Below, piece by piece: positions 23,354 through 36,699 of a stretch of 64,000 nucleotides of DNA (positions are counted from its first letter, which is position 1; each line of letters begins with the position of its first letter). The notes beneath the pieces were generated by a model that saw only the letters and a program-made list of their open reading frames with translations, was not told where the DNA came from and did not search any database. The stretch spans positions 26,999,090 to 27,063,089 of the forward strand of contig OZ023274.1 in NCBI GenBank assembly GCA_964007475.1. The letters run 5' to 3'. The translations under genes and the position numbers were made by a program. Source of the stretch: Hybos culiciformis. Taxonomy: Eukaryota > Arthropoda > Insecta > Diptera > Hybotidae.

Positions 23354-26197
23354 CTTATGTATTTAATTTTGAAAATTTATTTTAAATTTGAATTAATTTT
23401 AATTGGAAAACTTAGAAAAAAATCAAATTTATATCTTATCAGTGAAAAGCTTAATTTGGTGTTAAAAATATTTTCATTAAAGATATTTTATATATATATG
23501 TTTTGTTTAACTATTTCACAGAATACTAGGAGACTGCGTCTTTTATATTACATATATTATATATAAAAGAGAGATGAAAAATAATTTTTGTGCATTATTA
23601 TGTATGTTTTGAAAATTAATACACATACATTTATTATTATAATAATGTTAGGTATATTTATCTGCTGAGAGAAATTATATGTACATATATTGTTGTCAAA
23701 CATATGCGTTTATATTCCGACTTTATATGAATATTGAATTTTATTGCTTTAACTAGCAAAAAAAAAAACATAATTTTAAAAGAAAAAAAAAAAATAAAAA
23801 AATGTTTTTAATATAAATATTTTCATTCATTGTTAATTTTATAAAGGTAGGTCGTTGTTGGAAAAATTCATTTTTGTGCTTGTATTGATGCGTAGTAGTA
23901 AAAAAATTTATACACACGATAATGTTGCTAGAATAAAAAAAAAAATTCATTCACAAAATTTATCGATTAATAATAATTTTATTTTAAAAAATTTTTGAGA
24001 TTAACAAAAATATATAATTATTTTTAATGTATGTATTCAGGAATTAAATTTTTTCAAAAAAGGTGAAGGGAGTTATTTTTGATATTTATAACACATTTTT
24101 CGATAAATGTTTTTTTTTTGCCGCCAAATCAAAATTTTCATCTTGCCCCAGGCAATGATTTTCTTTATATGATTTTAATTATTAATTGTAAATTTTATTC
24201 GATCATTTTGAAATCCATAATATTCACAGATAATTGACATTGAAGATTATGGAAAAACATTGATCCCATAGTATGTATAATTGATGCCTTTTGGATAAGA
24301 TAAATTCAATTTTTTTTTGTTTTTATATATTTCCGCTAAAAGAATATTATCCAAAAAATATATATCAAAAATAAACAAAAAAAAATTGTCAAAATAATTC
24401 ATTAACATGAATTTATTCAACCCAAAATTTCACCTGTTGCCAAAAATATAGAAATATTGTGCAATAAAAATATACCTATATACAAAAAAAAAAAATTTTG
24501 TACAACCATTGAAATAAAATGTCTTAAACATTTTTCTTATTATTATTATTATTTTTTTTTTTACGATTTTTGTATAAAAAAAATGTAAAATATATAATAT
24601 ACATATATATAAGATGAGTGTAAGTTTATTTTTATGAGCAAATTTTATTGGATAGCATTCTTAAACAATATTGGAACATAGTCCTCTTAAAATCTTTCAA
24701 CTCAAAAAACTATATACATGGTATACCTATAAAATAGATAATGTCGAAAAACCTTTAACGCTAAAAGATAAAAGTTATTATTATTATTTATATATAGGTT
24801 ATACACTTCAAAAGTCCTTAAGTTCTTGTAAAAAAAATATGTACTTATATATAATATACATTATTTATATATAATTATTTTGGCAAGAATACAAGAAATA
24901 TAAAATTCCTTATAGTTTTAGTGATCAATTTGTCTTTAAAGCAAAAAAAAAAAAATTATAAAAATTCAACCTATAGATTTTTGATAGAAAACTCTTTAAA
25001 AGTGATTTCTGTAGAAAATATATCTTTTATCATCAAGTTGTAACAGATTTTTGTGCTGCATCTAGAGAGAATTCAAGAGATTTATTATTATAGGGTGAAT
25101 TATAGCTTAACTATATACCAGTAGCTTACATAAGTTGAGCACATCATAAGTTGAGTATAAACCTGGGGAATATCGCAATGTCGGAATATTTTTTTATGTA
25201 TGAGCAATGATGCCAGTTGAATGACAGATATATTCTTAATGATAACACAATGTTAATCACTTTGATGTAACACTGTTGCTCTTTAAGAAAATAATGATAT
25301 TTATGGGTTTTTGTTGTTGGTAATTTAATAAGAATTCCTAAAGAATTTTCTCTCAGATTGTATAAATATTTATATATAGATTGTATATATTTTATGTCAT
25401 CAAAAAATAAATTCTCAATTTCTCCTCAAACCATATACATGTATTATACATTGTATTCAAACTTTCATCTCTTGAATCTTTTTTTTTTACATCTTATTCA
25501 ATTTAACTTCCATTGAATTAAAATTTCACTAATTTTTTTTTTTTCTTTACGAGTATTATTTCAAAAAAGAAAATCACATAAAAAAAAAACTTTTTGAAAG
25601 AACTTTTCTCAGTCATTTAATTTTACTTTAAATTATCCATTTTCTTTATTTTTATTTTTTTATTCTTTTCAATTAAAAATTTTTACTTCGTATACCGATA
25701 TTATCGTTAATATTATTATTATCATTATTATTATTATTATAATTTTTTTGTAAAATTAATTAAAAATTTTTCTTTTTCAAAAACAATCTTTGCGTATCCT
25801 ATTGTGTTTTCTTTTCCCAATTAACGACTTATTTATTCATGAGAAAATAATTATTTAATTAAAGTCTTTTAATATCTTAATAGCGCGCTTACACAGCTCA
25901 CAAATGGGAATAAATATAGGGGAAGTATAGACTATAAATAAGGTATAAGTCTTCTTATATGTATAGCAGCAATATAGGAATCAGCAAAGTTATACGTATT
26001 ATTATGTAATTTATTTCTAAACACTATATTATGTATACAAAATAATAAAATAATAAATTATTAATATTTTCTTTTTTTTTGTTTTCTATGCAAGATAAGA
26101 TTTAACTGCAATTGTTTTCTAAATTATCTTAAATTTATGTTTTTTATAAATAATAGAAAATACAAAAGTTTAAGAAATAAATGTTTTTTTTCTTCAG
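23354..26197. other. AT-rich non-coding DNA
   Basis: Contains a (TTA)n stretch at about 25705-25740 and a short TTGCCGCC..GCCCCAGGC patch near 24117-24155 that resembles the end of a hAT element without a partner. No gene supported. Confidence 0.4.
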
Positions 26198-26228
26198 GAA
26201 TACAGAGAGGCCTACATGACAAAATAAA
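26198..26228 (+). other. Weak candidate micro-exon
   Basis: A long pyrimidine tract ends ATGTTTTTTTTCTTCAG directly before 31 bp that read IQRGLHDKI in the one frame without a stop, followed at 26229 by GTACGT, an acceptable 5' splice site. Length 31 is not a multiple of three. Composition is higher in G+C than around it. It cannot be assigned to a gene. Confidence 0.25.
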
Positions 26229-26527
26229 GTACGTTTATTTTTCTATAATATAATAACTAAAACATTTAGTTTATTTGTTGAAAGAATTTTAGTGAGGTTT
26301 GTGATCCTTTAGCTTAATTTTTACTTGAAAATTGTGGAAAAATTATTCAAAAATTATTGAATTGTTTCATAAATATGTCGTGCCGTTTTTCACGCTATTG
26401 TTTCTATCTATTTTATTTCCCCTCTTGTTTGGCACGTCGTTTTCTGTTCTCGCAATAAGTTTACTTCAGACAACCAGCTGTATTGAAAACTCTCAGGAAT
26501 TTGAATTAAAAAAAAGAAGAGTGTGTC

Positions 26528-26590
26528 CTATATAAGGTTCTATATAAGGTTCTGTATAATAAGGTTCTATATAAGGTTCTATATAAGGTT
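26528..26590 (+). repeat. Tandem repeat of CTATATAAGGTT
   Basis: Five units: 12-bp copies at 26528, 26540, 26567 and 26579, and a 15-bp variant at 26552. Each unit contains TATATAAG, identical to a TATA-box core. Confidence 0.85.
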
Positions 26591-29500
26591 CTGTGCAATC
26601 TTTTCGACAAAGCTCAAGGCTAGAGTTCCGGTCGCATGCTTCTCAAGAAGAAACGCTTTTTGTCTACAACACTACTTGGCAGCTTCAAAAAAGATTTCCT
26701 TTTATTATTATCTTCTATTTCATGCTAAATGAACCTTCCTATTCCAAATACTCTCTTATTTTTTTTTATCTTATTTTTTTAAGGAATGAAAGGTATTCGA
26801 TTTTGTTTTTCAGTAACTGAAAAGGAAAGTGGTTCGTTCAAAAGTCGTTTTCAAATTTTCATCGGTGCCGTCTCAGACAAGAAAGCAAAAATAGAAAAAT
26901 GTTATAAATAATACAAAAAAAAAGTAGATGTTATAGATGTAATATGAACAGATAGAAGGTCTAAGAATATTTTTATTAGAATTATTCCGAAAATTGCGAT
27001 AATTTTTTTTTTATTGAAGTTATAGAAAAACCCATTATTTTATTTTTAATTCTTAATTCTGAAAAAATTATAATATAAAAGTTCAACATACCTCTATATA
27101 AAAACTAATTTTCCTTTTTAAACAATTATTTTTTTACCCAAATATTAATATAAATTTTTTTGTTTTTATATTACGATGTGCTAATGGCTTTTAATACATA
27201 TTACCTGAAAACAAACCTTAGTTAATAAAAGGATTCATTGCCTTTTCACTCCTTTATTTATTCCTTTTTATATAGGTATATATATATTATAACAAAATAT
27301 AGAAATAGATGTCATTTTAAGTAAAAACAATAAACTGTTTAATCTTTTCCACCAAAGTTTTAATGGGTTTTGCATGAATAATATTAGAAGTAAAAAATGT
27401 ACTCATACATTTATTTATATACACAAAGTTTATGTATACAATATGTATACTATACAGATTTTATAACTCACATGGAAAGGATAATAAATTTTCATTTTAT
27501 TGTTTTTCTTATATAGTAAAAAAAAAAGAAGAAGAAAATAAATGGAATATTGAATGTAGTCATTAACTTTTTATTCAGTCATTTACTTTTTTTTTTCTTT
27601 TTATTAAGTATCTATGTATGTACCTATATGAATTTATATTTAAACATATTGATATGAAAGATATTTAAAGGAATCCATTGTTAACTTTAATTAATTATTA
27701 TTGAAAAGAAACGGGTAAGACTGATGGAATAAACCGAATATAAATAACATTAGAATACATATATAATAACATTAGAAGAGTATAAGCTTAATAACAAATA
27801 ATTGTTGTGCTTAGCATTTAGAAGCAAAACCGAAAGTGTGTCGCATTTTAGACATTTAAATCAAAAAGTAAGCGTAAAAAGCTCAAAAATTTGTGCCATG
27901 ATCAATCTATACGATTAATAACTCATTTTTAGATGCATATTTAAATACGAAAAAAAATGTTGAAAGTGCCAAATTTAAAAAAGTTTTTTTCAAGTATTAT
28001 TATAAATTACATTTTTCAACCAAAGTTATTTCGCTCTCGGTTATTTATTATCTCAGTATAGAAGACATTGTTTTCTAATTAATTTTTTTTTTAATTAAGG
28101 ATTATTCACCAGAAACATAAAGTCAATGTCCGAAGTTAATGAGATGATCAGTTTTGTTTCTCTTAAAATCATCAAAATTTTTTTTAATAATAATGATAAA
28201 AATAATTTCCATTAAAAATATGAAGAATATTCTTTTAATATCGCAATTTTTATGAACATTGTTGATATACCTATACCTATTTCTATTTAAAAGTATGTAA
28301 TTATACATTTATAGTATTTATGTTGTACATATATGTATGTATACGAAATTGTACCAAATATAAAAAAAATAATAATCATTTTCATCAAAAAATGTCTACG
28401 TCGTCTGTTAATTTTCTTTTATCAAAAAATAATAATTTATAAAGTATCTATAGATTTTTCAATTTTATCTGGTTTCTGTTCTTTTGTTTAATGAATGGAA
28501 AAAAAGGAGAAAAATTCTTTTGAGGATGTACAACATAATTTTTTATGTTTCATTATCAAAAAAAATAAGAAAAAAGTATAAAAATTTGGGTAACCATTTT
28601 TTGAAAATATTCTTGTATAGAATTTTTACTAATTTACATATATATTTAATATATATATATTTTTTTTTTATGAAATTATAATATCATATTTTTATTCAGG
28701 GCGCATAAGAACATAATTATAAGAAGAAAAAATTTTTTTTATTTCTTGACATTTCGATTTTTTAAATTTTATTTTAATCAAAATTAAGTTGATTCAATTC
28801 CAGAAAATTTATTTTGTGCTTTGAACTAATTGTGTAAAAATATATATATGTATAGTATTATATAAATATTTTTCAATTTTAATGTATTTCACGAATTTTC
28901 TATTTTTCTTTTGTTAACGTCAGATCAATAAGTTTTATAGAGACAAATAATATTTATGATTTTTATGATTTTTAAATATATATAGGTCTTTATTTAAAAA
29001 TAAGTATAAAATAAAATCGGCCTCAATACAATTTTATATTTTGTTTTGCGAAAATTGTTCTTGTTATATTTATACCTAGTTATAAGGTATAGGTATATCA
29101 TTTATTTTCTCATAAATATTTTCATTTTAGTTTGTCGTATAATATTTTTCTTTTGTAATTCTGTTTTTTTTTTCTCCCATTAAGAGCTATGCTGTGAGAT
29201 ATTATTATGAATTCGAAAAAAAAAAAAAAATTATTATTATTATTTTTTTTTTTTTCATTTTTGTGTTATAAACATTCATGAAAGTATACTCCAAAGGATT
29301 TTACCCTTTAAAAAAAAAATATTTTAATGAAAGCGCGATATTTATATGTACATATATAAAAACATAAAAAATCAGAATTTGCAAAAAAAAAAAAAAAAAA
29401 AAAACATGAAAAAATCTGCCATTCAAGATGTTTTTCAAATGGAATTATAATGAGTGCTATATTAATTTATTCATAAATATACAAACACACAACATACTTA

Positions 29501-29656
29501 TTAGATATATACATATATTTTCATATAATATTTAATGAATAAAATTTTAGTAGGTAGTATTATATAGTTTTACAAATAAACAATTATAAAAGGCGTTAGT
29601 TGCCATCATGTACAAAATAATAAATATATAAAGCTATATATTAATATAATATATCA
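26591..29656. other. AT-rich non-coding DNA
   Basis: 26591-26700 is slightly richer in G+C without recognisable content. A 22-A run lies at 29383-29404. No gene or element is supported. Confidence 0.4.
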
Positions 29657-29930
29657 TACACCCAGAAAAAAAAATTGTTAAATTAAAAGATTTTATAGGT
29701 AAAATTAACAAAAAATCTTTATAGATTTTGCGCAAAAGGGTTTATAGTTAAATTAAAATTGCAAAAATTGTTAATTCAAAAGACATATTACATTGTTAAA
29801 ATTAACACAAAATTGTTATATTTAAAATGTTAAGTTGTTATTATAACAATTTTAGCAGTTTGAGAAAAAAATATATTGTTACGGTGCCAAACTGTTAAAT
29901 TAACTATTCGAAATAATTATTTTAAAATAG

Positions 29931-30276
29931 TTTTTTGTTTTTTTATTTTTTTGGTTTGTTTTTGTATTTTTTTCGCCTTTTTTTGTTTTTTTTTTTCGCC
30001 TTTTTTTTCGCATTTTTTTTGTTTTTTTTTTGGTTCTTTTTGGTTTTTTTTTTGTTTTTTTTTTGTTCTTTTTTGTTTTTTTTTATTTTTTTTATTTTTT
30101 TTTTGTTTTTTTTTTTAATTTCTTGGTTTGTTTTTGTTTTTTTTTCGCTTTTTTCGTCTTTTTTTGTTTTTTTATTGTTTTTTTTTGTTGGTCACCCATC
30201 TAAGTACTATCACTACGAGACGTTGCTTAACCGCTGTGTTCAATGTGATGTAGAGTCTTCCACTGAGCTATGTCAG
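29931..30276 (-). mobile_element. Candidate SINE-like unit with tRNA-like box A, 5S-like segment and A-rich tail
   Basis: Read on the - strand from 30276: CTGACATAGCTCAGTGGAAG fits a tRNA 5' end with its box A (TRGCNNAGYNGG). About 30 bp later GGTTAAGCAACGTC and then TAGTACTTAGATGGGTGACC match the conserved internal control region of 5S rRNA (the box C part is nearly exact). The unit is followed by about 250 bp of A runs broken by C or G, like a degraded poly(A)/(CAAAA)n tail. This order resembles a Pol III-derived SINE. The 5S 5' and 3' thirds are absent, so it is not a functional 5S gene. It may instead be an intrinsic part of the TIR element. Confidence 0.55.
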
Positions 30277-30328
30277 TAATATACAACAATGTATTAAATA
30301 GAAAATATAAATTCGGTAATATAAACAT

Positions 30329-30421
30329 AATAAATATTTATCTTGTTAAATTAAAGAACTCCGCTCTTAACTTGTCTCGTTAAGAGCGGAGTTCTTTAAT
30401 GTAACAAGATAAATATTTATT
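30329..30421. repeat. Near-perfect hairpin, 43-bp stem, 7-base loop
   Basis: Arms 30329-30371 and 30379-30421 pair at 42 of 43 positions around the loop TTGTCTC. The inner stem includes AGAACTCCGCTCTTAAC, much richer in G+C than the rest of the element. Confidence 0.9.
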
Positions 30422-30881
30422 TTAAAAGTGTAGCTTTTTAAATCAACCAAAACTTTTTTTTTAACAATGCCGTATTTACTTTGACAATTTTTATTGTTAT
30501 ATGTACCATTTTTAAATAACAACAAAAACATTATTTCAAAAGCTTTTATTGTCATATCAACAATTGAATGTGTAATTGTTATAATAACAGAAGAGTTTTT
30601 AATTTAAAAGAGAGAATAGTAAAATTTTATTTCTTTCGAATGAAACATATTTAAAATAACAATTAATGTTGTTAAAATCACAATTTTCAGCTTTTATTAA
30701 ATAACTGTTTGAAACATTTTAAAATAACAAAATGAAATGTTAAAATAAGAAGCATCTTTACTTAGATCAAATATTTATTAGTTTAATTTAAAAAATTTCT
30801 CTTTAACATCAACAATTTTTGTTTAACAGTTAAAAACAGTTAAAAATTGTTAATTTAACTAGCATTTTTTTTCTGGGTGTA

Positions 30882-32808
30882 TAGGAATCATATAATATTT
30901 ATACATTTATGATTTTATTATTCATATAAATAAAAAATTTTAAGTTAAAATGGAAAAAAAAAGAAGAAAAATTGTCGTTTGAAGAAGCATAAATAAATTA
31001 TTCTTAAAGAAAACTATATTACATATAGGGGAAAATTATTCTTTATTATAATATGAAGGTATATATTAACAATTCGGTTCATTTTTTCGTTCATTGGTGC
31101 TTTAAAATTCTTCTTTTTTTTCCTTTGTGCTATATAATTGCACCCCTGATTCTAAAGTGGCGTTTGTAAAGCCATAACAAAGAAGTCTTCCGCGAGATCT
31201 ACTTTTAGCCTAATTGTACGACTACATTTACTTATTATTAATTAACTTTTAATTCTTTGAAATCAATTTACTTTTAATCATAATTTTGGTTCATTGTTTT
31301 CTTATTACTTTCCAGCCCCTGGTGAAAATAATTACATCTTAAATTTTCGTTAAATTTATACTATATACAAATAATGTATAAATTTTAGCTTAATAATTTT
31401 ACTTTACCCAGCCGTACTATTGTTTATTTTAATGAAAAAATATTACATTGTTGATATAAATTTAAAAAGCTATAACGAAATAAATAAAATTTTTCATGAG
31501 TATAAAAATATTCGTATATAATTCTAAAAAAATTTTTTCGGGCCATGTTATTTTCATAAATTTCAAATGAGAGAAAATAGTATAAAAAAAGAATACGAAA
31601 ATATATTTTTATCGTACTATGGAAAGACCCCGAGGAAAACTATTTTAATTTTTTATTTTATTTTTTTTTATTTCTATAATTTTAAATAAGTGAAAATGGA
31701 AATATGATTCTCTATCCTAGATTAAATTTAGTTTAAAGTTACATTAAACAAAAAAAAAAATATGTTCATAAAGTAAAATAAAAAAAAATTTATATTGTGA
31801 GATTAGAGTAAATTTATTTTTGGTAAATTTATCAGTTTTTTTTTTTTTGCGATTTTTATATCGTATATATAGTAAATAAAAGTAAAGATATTATGTAAAT
31901 ATAAATCCTTCTTCGCGACATTCTTAAATAAATAGCTTTTACGAATTATTTATATGAATATAGTATATTTCTTAATTATTAAGCTCGTACCGTAAAGTAA
32001 ATTTATGCAAATATTTTCCTATAGTTCCTACAGTACAACAATTTATTGGAAAATTGTAAATGTAGGTACATAAAATAAAAATAAATTTTCAAATCAATCA
32101 TAATTAATACAGATTTTAGAAATCTACACTAAAAAAATAAACAAATGATTAATATATATATGGAAAGAGGAGGGCGTACATTTACTGTCCACATTTAGAA
32201 TACTTTTTACATTATGTACATAATATACTATATACTATTCATTATGTTCATTTATAATTCTAAAAAATCTAAAATTTTATTTAGGTTTGTAACTTTTAGG
32301 TAAATAATGAAAAAAGAAAACATTTCCTAATTAACTGTGAAAATTTTCAACAATTCATTCAAAATTATATCTATATACCTACAATATATAATACATTTAC
32401 TATGCTGGTAAAATATTTCAGTTCTTTTTTTTTTTTGTAATTTCATATACCTTTTATTTTACCTTGAAGATATAATTAAATTTTTGAAATCTCATTCAGA
32501 TTTTCCATTAATAACGAAAAAAAAAATTTTTTTTTTGTTTATTCTGTTTTCCACATAACAAAAATAATGAATTGTGGTTTTTCTTATTGTTTAAAAAATT
32601 TATAAAAAAAAAGAAATTTTTTTTTCTACATTGAATCTGATATCATTTCATACAATATTCTCAATTAAGAACAAAATATATGATCCTGTCAAATTCTCGA
32701 TAAAAAAAAAAAATGTAAAGCTGTAATAAAATATTTGGACACTAAAGTGTCAAAATTAATTTTTCATAAATATATTATATCAATTTCTTTTTGATAATAA
32801 TAACATTT
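30882..32808. other. AT-rich non-coding DNA
   Basis: One G+C-richer block at 31140-31210 has a 30-codon open frame on the - strand (SRSRGRLLCYGFTNATLESG) but no convincing splice borders. Nothing else was seen. Confidence 0.35.
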
Positions 32809-33235
32809 CTGTGTTCAAAAGCCAGAACGTCTTATCTGCAAAATCTTTGTTTTGAGTTAGAGCGGAATAAAACTTTTTGTTAAATTACAAAAAATGTATT
32901 TGTTAAAAAATTGTAATTTGTTTAGAAAAGTTTTGAGAACAAATTTGATTTCAGTTTTTTGTTTATAAATTATCAAATTATTAGTTTGAACTTCTGTTAT
33001 TTGAATAAGAAGCAAATAAGATGTTTTTCATAGTAAACTTAATATTATTTTCCAAAAGCACAATAAAAAAAATTTTAGTTAGGACGTTTGTCCAATGTCT
33101 ATAACTTTTTAACGGATTGTCATAGAAGAAAAAGGGTAAGGATGAAAATAAACTACATAAATAAAGAAGCAACTTTATAATATTATCTCAATTTTGTCTT
33201 ATCATCATTTAAGACGTTTCGGCTTTTGAACACAG
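32809..33235. mobile_element. TIR element with ATTT duplication
   Basis: The left end CTGTGTTCAAAAGCCAGAAC continues GTCTTA and is matched inverted at 33210-33235 with 24 of 26 identities. ATTT flanks both sides (32805-32808, 33236-33239). The 427-bp interior has no recognisable protein. Superfamily unassigned. Confidence 0.75.
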
Positions 33236-33389
33236 ATTTATTACTGATAGTTTTTTAAATATTTATATTTTTAAAACTTAAAAATTAATATGTTTAATGC
33301 TACATTAATATTCATAAATTAAATTACAGCAAATTAAAGAATTTAAGATTAGAATAAGCTTAAAAAAGCAATAGTTCTCTAAACAAATT

Positions 33390-34130
33390 TAATAACGATG
33401 CAGCTTCTTACCGATCCTATAAGTTTACTTCCAATTTTTGGAACACTAAATAAGAGAAACTATTTAACATAGAATTAATAAAATTTATTGATAGGAATAA
33501 TATACTTCCAAATGAAAAGTTAGGTTTCCGTGAACAACATAACACTTATCATCCCTTAACATAGATTAAAAAATCAAAGATAACTTACAGGTCCAAAATC
33601 TATTGGCGTAGTTCTTCTGGACATATAATCTGCTTTCTATTCAGTTTGGCACGACGCTCTGATTTACAAACTTATAACACTAATCATTCCAATTGTCGCC
33701 ATGATTAAAAACTTTTAAAAAAATCATTATTTCTTTGTTCTTTGTTCAAGTCTTTGTTCAAGGAGCGAAATAAGAATCTAAATTAATAACCGCAGCGTTC
33801 TATTATTTTCACAACACTTTATGGAATATTAACTCCTGATATATGTACTATCCCAGAAAATTGTTGCATATCTGTATTTGCAGATGATACAGCAGTATAT
33901 TCTTCAGAAATTTATTTAAACAACGTATTACATAATCTTCACTCCGAATTATCTTTACTTTCTTCTTCTCCCAAATGGAAAACTAGACATGGCCATACTA
34001 AAAAATTTTGGACTAACCTTTAAAAAAAAATCACCTTTAAATTCAATTTGTCTTTGGTCAACTTTTTTTTGCATATTTATTTTGTGTCAGTAAATATTTG
34101 ATGGAAAGTATTTTATTCCGTTTCACGAAC
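33390..34130 (+). pseudogene. Decayed LINE reverse transcriptase fragment
   Basis: Pieces in successive frames keep the RT order: NDAASYRPISLLPIFGTLNK near 33395, GVVLLDI then a stop then SAFYSVWHDALIYKLI near 33610-33685 (motif A aspartate retained, next position lost), a badly decayed GxPQG zone near 33790, then FADDTAVYSS near 33878 and ELSLLSSSPKWK near 33950. Stops and shifts throughout show it is dead. The YRPISLLP, VWHDALIYKL and FADDTAVYSS wording is typical of Jockey-group LINEs. Both ends fade into AT-rich DNA, so limits are approximate. Confidence 0.85.
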
Positions 34131-36699
34131 ATATTCAAGTAACAATACAAAAAAGGTCTGAAAAATCGTTGTTTGAAACTGATAATCTTTTTAGTATATT
34201 CTTAATCAATGCTTATACAACTTAACAGTTCTTAAGAATAGTATATAGCTTTATTTATTTACATAGGATTGTATTTGGATAACATTTTTTTTTTTTTAAA
34301 TATTACTTCTGTAGTACAAAATGAAGTGACGAAATTACTAAGCAAATTAATTTATACACATTTGGCTAATTTACACATAAAATGTAGATTTTGTTAATTT
34401 TGTTAATTTTGAGATATTCAAACATTTATTTTCCCAAAATGTTAATTTAACAACACATATAGGACAAAATACAGAATGTATATCTGAAGTGCTAATAGAG
34501 CTATCGAACAAAAATTTTAATTTAATTTACAGTTTGTTTATTGTAAATTAACTTTGACTTTGACATCGAATTTTAAGCAAAAGTCGCATTTTGAATATGA
34601 TTTTATAACAAAAAAAAAAACTTTTATTGTAAACAAAAACTATCTTACTGAACATTAAAATTTATATGGAAAACTTGAATTAGCAAAGAAAAACAATTAA
34701 ATCTAAAAAAGTTTAATGACTCTCTGCACTTTTCTTTGTATCTAATGTCTGTATATATACCTGATTATAAACTATGTATTTATAAGAAATATTTTTAAAT
34801 CTTAGGAAAATCTTAAATATAAAAAACTATGAAAATCTGTTGCCTAACTAAACATCTTTTATAATCATATTTAAAATTTAGAGAAAAAAATATTTATAAA
34901 TTTGCAAACAATTTCATATAAATGTAGATGTATTTATGTAGTATAAATTATTGAGGTGAGTAATTCTAATTATTGGAAAATTTCTTCTTTTTTTTTTTTT
35001 TTAGTTCTAGCCCCCAAAATTTCATCATTCTATATTTATGCTGTATATTGTTTTCCAAATAACTAAGTTAAATTAACATTTTAGAAATATAAGAAAATTT
35101 AATGGTTTTTTATTTAACCCAGACCACATGTTGCCACATTTATACAAATTTGTATGTTCTCCTGCGGGATTTCAGGATATAACAAGGATATACAGCATAG
35201 TGTTGTTTTTTTTTTAATCAAAATATTCACTATATGTACAGTATGTATATCTGAAATGTATTATTGTACAAACTATTATGTTACTATAAACATTTTATGT
35301 GTACGATTTAAATGGATTTGATTTAAAAAAAAAAAAATTACACTGCACCTATTTTGACCATCAGCCGATGTGTCCATTTATTTATTTTTAATTTTTTTTT
35401 ATTTTTCAATACAATTATTTTCAATGTGGAATTAATGCACAGCACATATATTATGCATTATGTATATGTCTGTCTATATATACACATATTTTATTGATTT
35501 TAGTGTATTTTATAATCCTATAGATTTGGTTTGTATTGTTTGTTGGATGAATCAAAGATATATTTTTAGGACTTTAAGGCGATAAGCTTTATTAATTTTT
35601 AAAGGATCACAGAATTTATGTGCGAAATATTAAAACTCAAATAATGTATCATTCATTATTAAAAATATTTTTTAATTTTTCAAATTATTATCTATAGTTC
35701 ACAATTTATACAGTTTATTGTGTTGTATATTTATGTTACTTTACGGAATATTAAGCAATTTTGTTTTTCCAACTTACATTGAAATGTAATTATCAAACTT
35801 TTAACATTGTAAATTTCAACAATTTGACATCTTACTACAGTTCGAAAAATAATTCCAAAGCTAATTTTAACACTAATATTTAAACTAAATTATCATTCTT
35901 CGATGTATTTTGTATTCTAAGTTTCAAAAATTTATAATTTTAATATTGTTTTTATTTATTAAGTTTTTCTTGCGTTCAACGTGCTATTTTACTAAATATT
36001 TTCAAAAAATTCATATTTTTATGTAAATATACAAAAGCGTATAAAAACTATTGTACTTACTTTGTAATTTATGATAAATTAATATGAAAAATAAATACAA
36101 CAAAATTTTATTGTACTATCCAAAAACCGATTATACCTACTATAATATAATATATTTTATATACATATATGGCAAAAACATGCAAAATATTTTACTATAA
36201 TGTGTGTATTTGACCATATCATTACTACTGTACGTTATGATAGTAAATTTGTATAAGAATGAACGCATTAATATATATTCTACATAAAATTATGAAAATA
36301 TAATACCTATAATATTTATATAAAATATAGATATAGATAGAATACTGAACTCAAGAGTTCATTCACATTTTCGTATTGTATAAATTTTTGGCTACAATAC
36401 ATACACACATATAAAATTAAAGTAGGTAATAATCAAAATTCTTTTTTTTTTAATGTAATGTGCGGTATTCTAAAATGTCATTTAGTATAGTTTTTAAATA
36501 TTGGAAAATAGTAAGGAATTAAGAATTTGATAATCAAAATAATGTTGTATTTAAATCTTTAATTTATTTGAAAACCACCATTATGTATGTAGGTATATTA
36601 ATTATGTTGAAGTCAAACAGTTTCTAGAGATATATTGCCTATTTAAATAAATTTTAGATTGCTTGCTATAATGATAATGAAATGACAAACTATTAAACG
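34131..36699. other. AT-rich non-coding DNA
   Basis: No gene or element supported. There is a slightly richer patch near 35110-35200 and another at 35340-35380 without open frames. Confidence 0.4.

Larger units (their letters stand above)
29659..30879. mobile_element. TA-flanked TIR element carrying a tRNA/5S-like module and a hairpin
   Basis: The left end CACCCAGAAAAAAAAATTG and right end ATTTTTTTTCTGGGTG are inverted, and the next bases continue GTTAAATTAA on both arms with small differences. TA lies on both sides (29657-29658, 30880-30881), the duplication expected for Tc1/mariner-type or related elements. Both halves are rich in short AATTGTTAAATT-type words, giving subterminal repeats. 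No transposase. Inside are a T-rich tract (29931-30186), a tRNA/5S-like block (30187-30276) and a strong hairpin (30329-30421). Confidence 0.8.

Noticed and set aside
24110..24160. Solo hAT end (TTGCCGCC..GCCCCAGGC)
   Set aside because: No inverted partner and no 8-bp duplication within 1 kb on either side.
30187..30276. A functional 5S rRNA or tRNA gene
   Set aside because: Only the internal control region of 5S is recognisable and no cloverleaf or terminal stem can be formed; kept as a derived module only.
29876..30279. Open frames of 80 and 114 codons, almost all phenylalanine
   Set aside because: They are translations of the T-rich tail tract (TTTTTTTG repeats) read on the wrong strand, with no real protein character.
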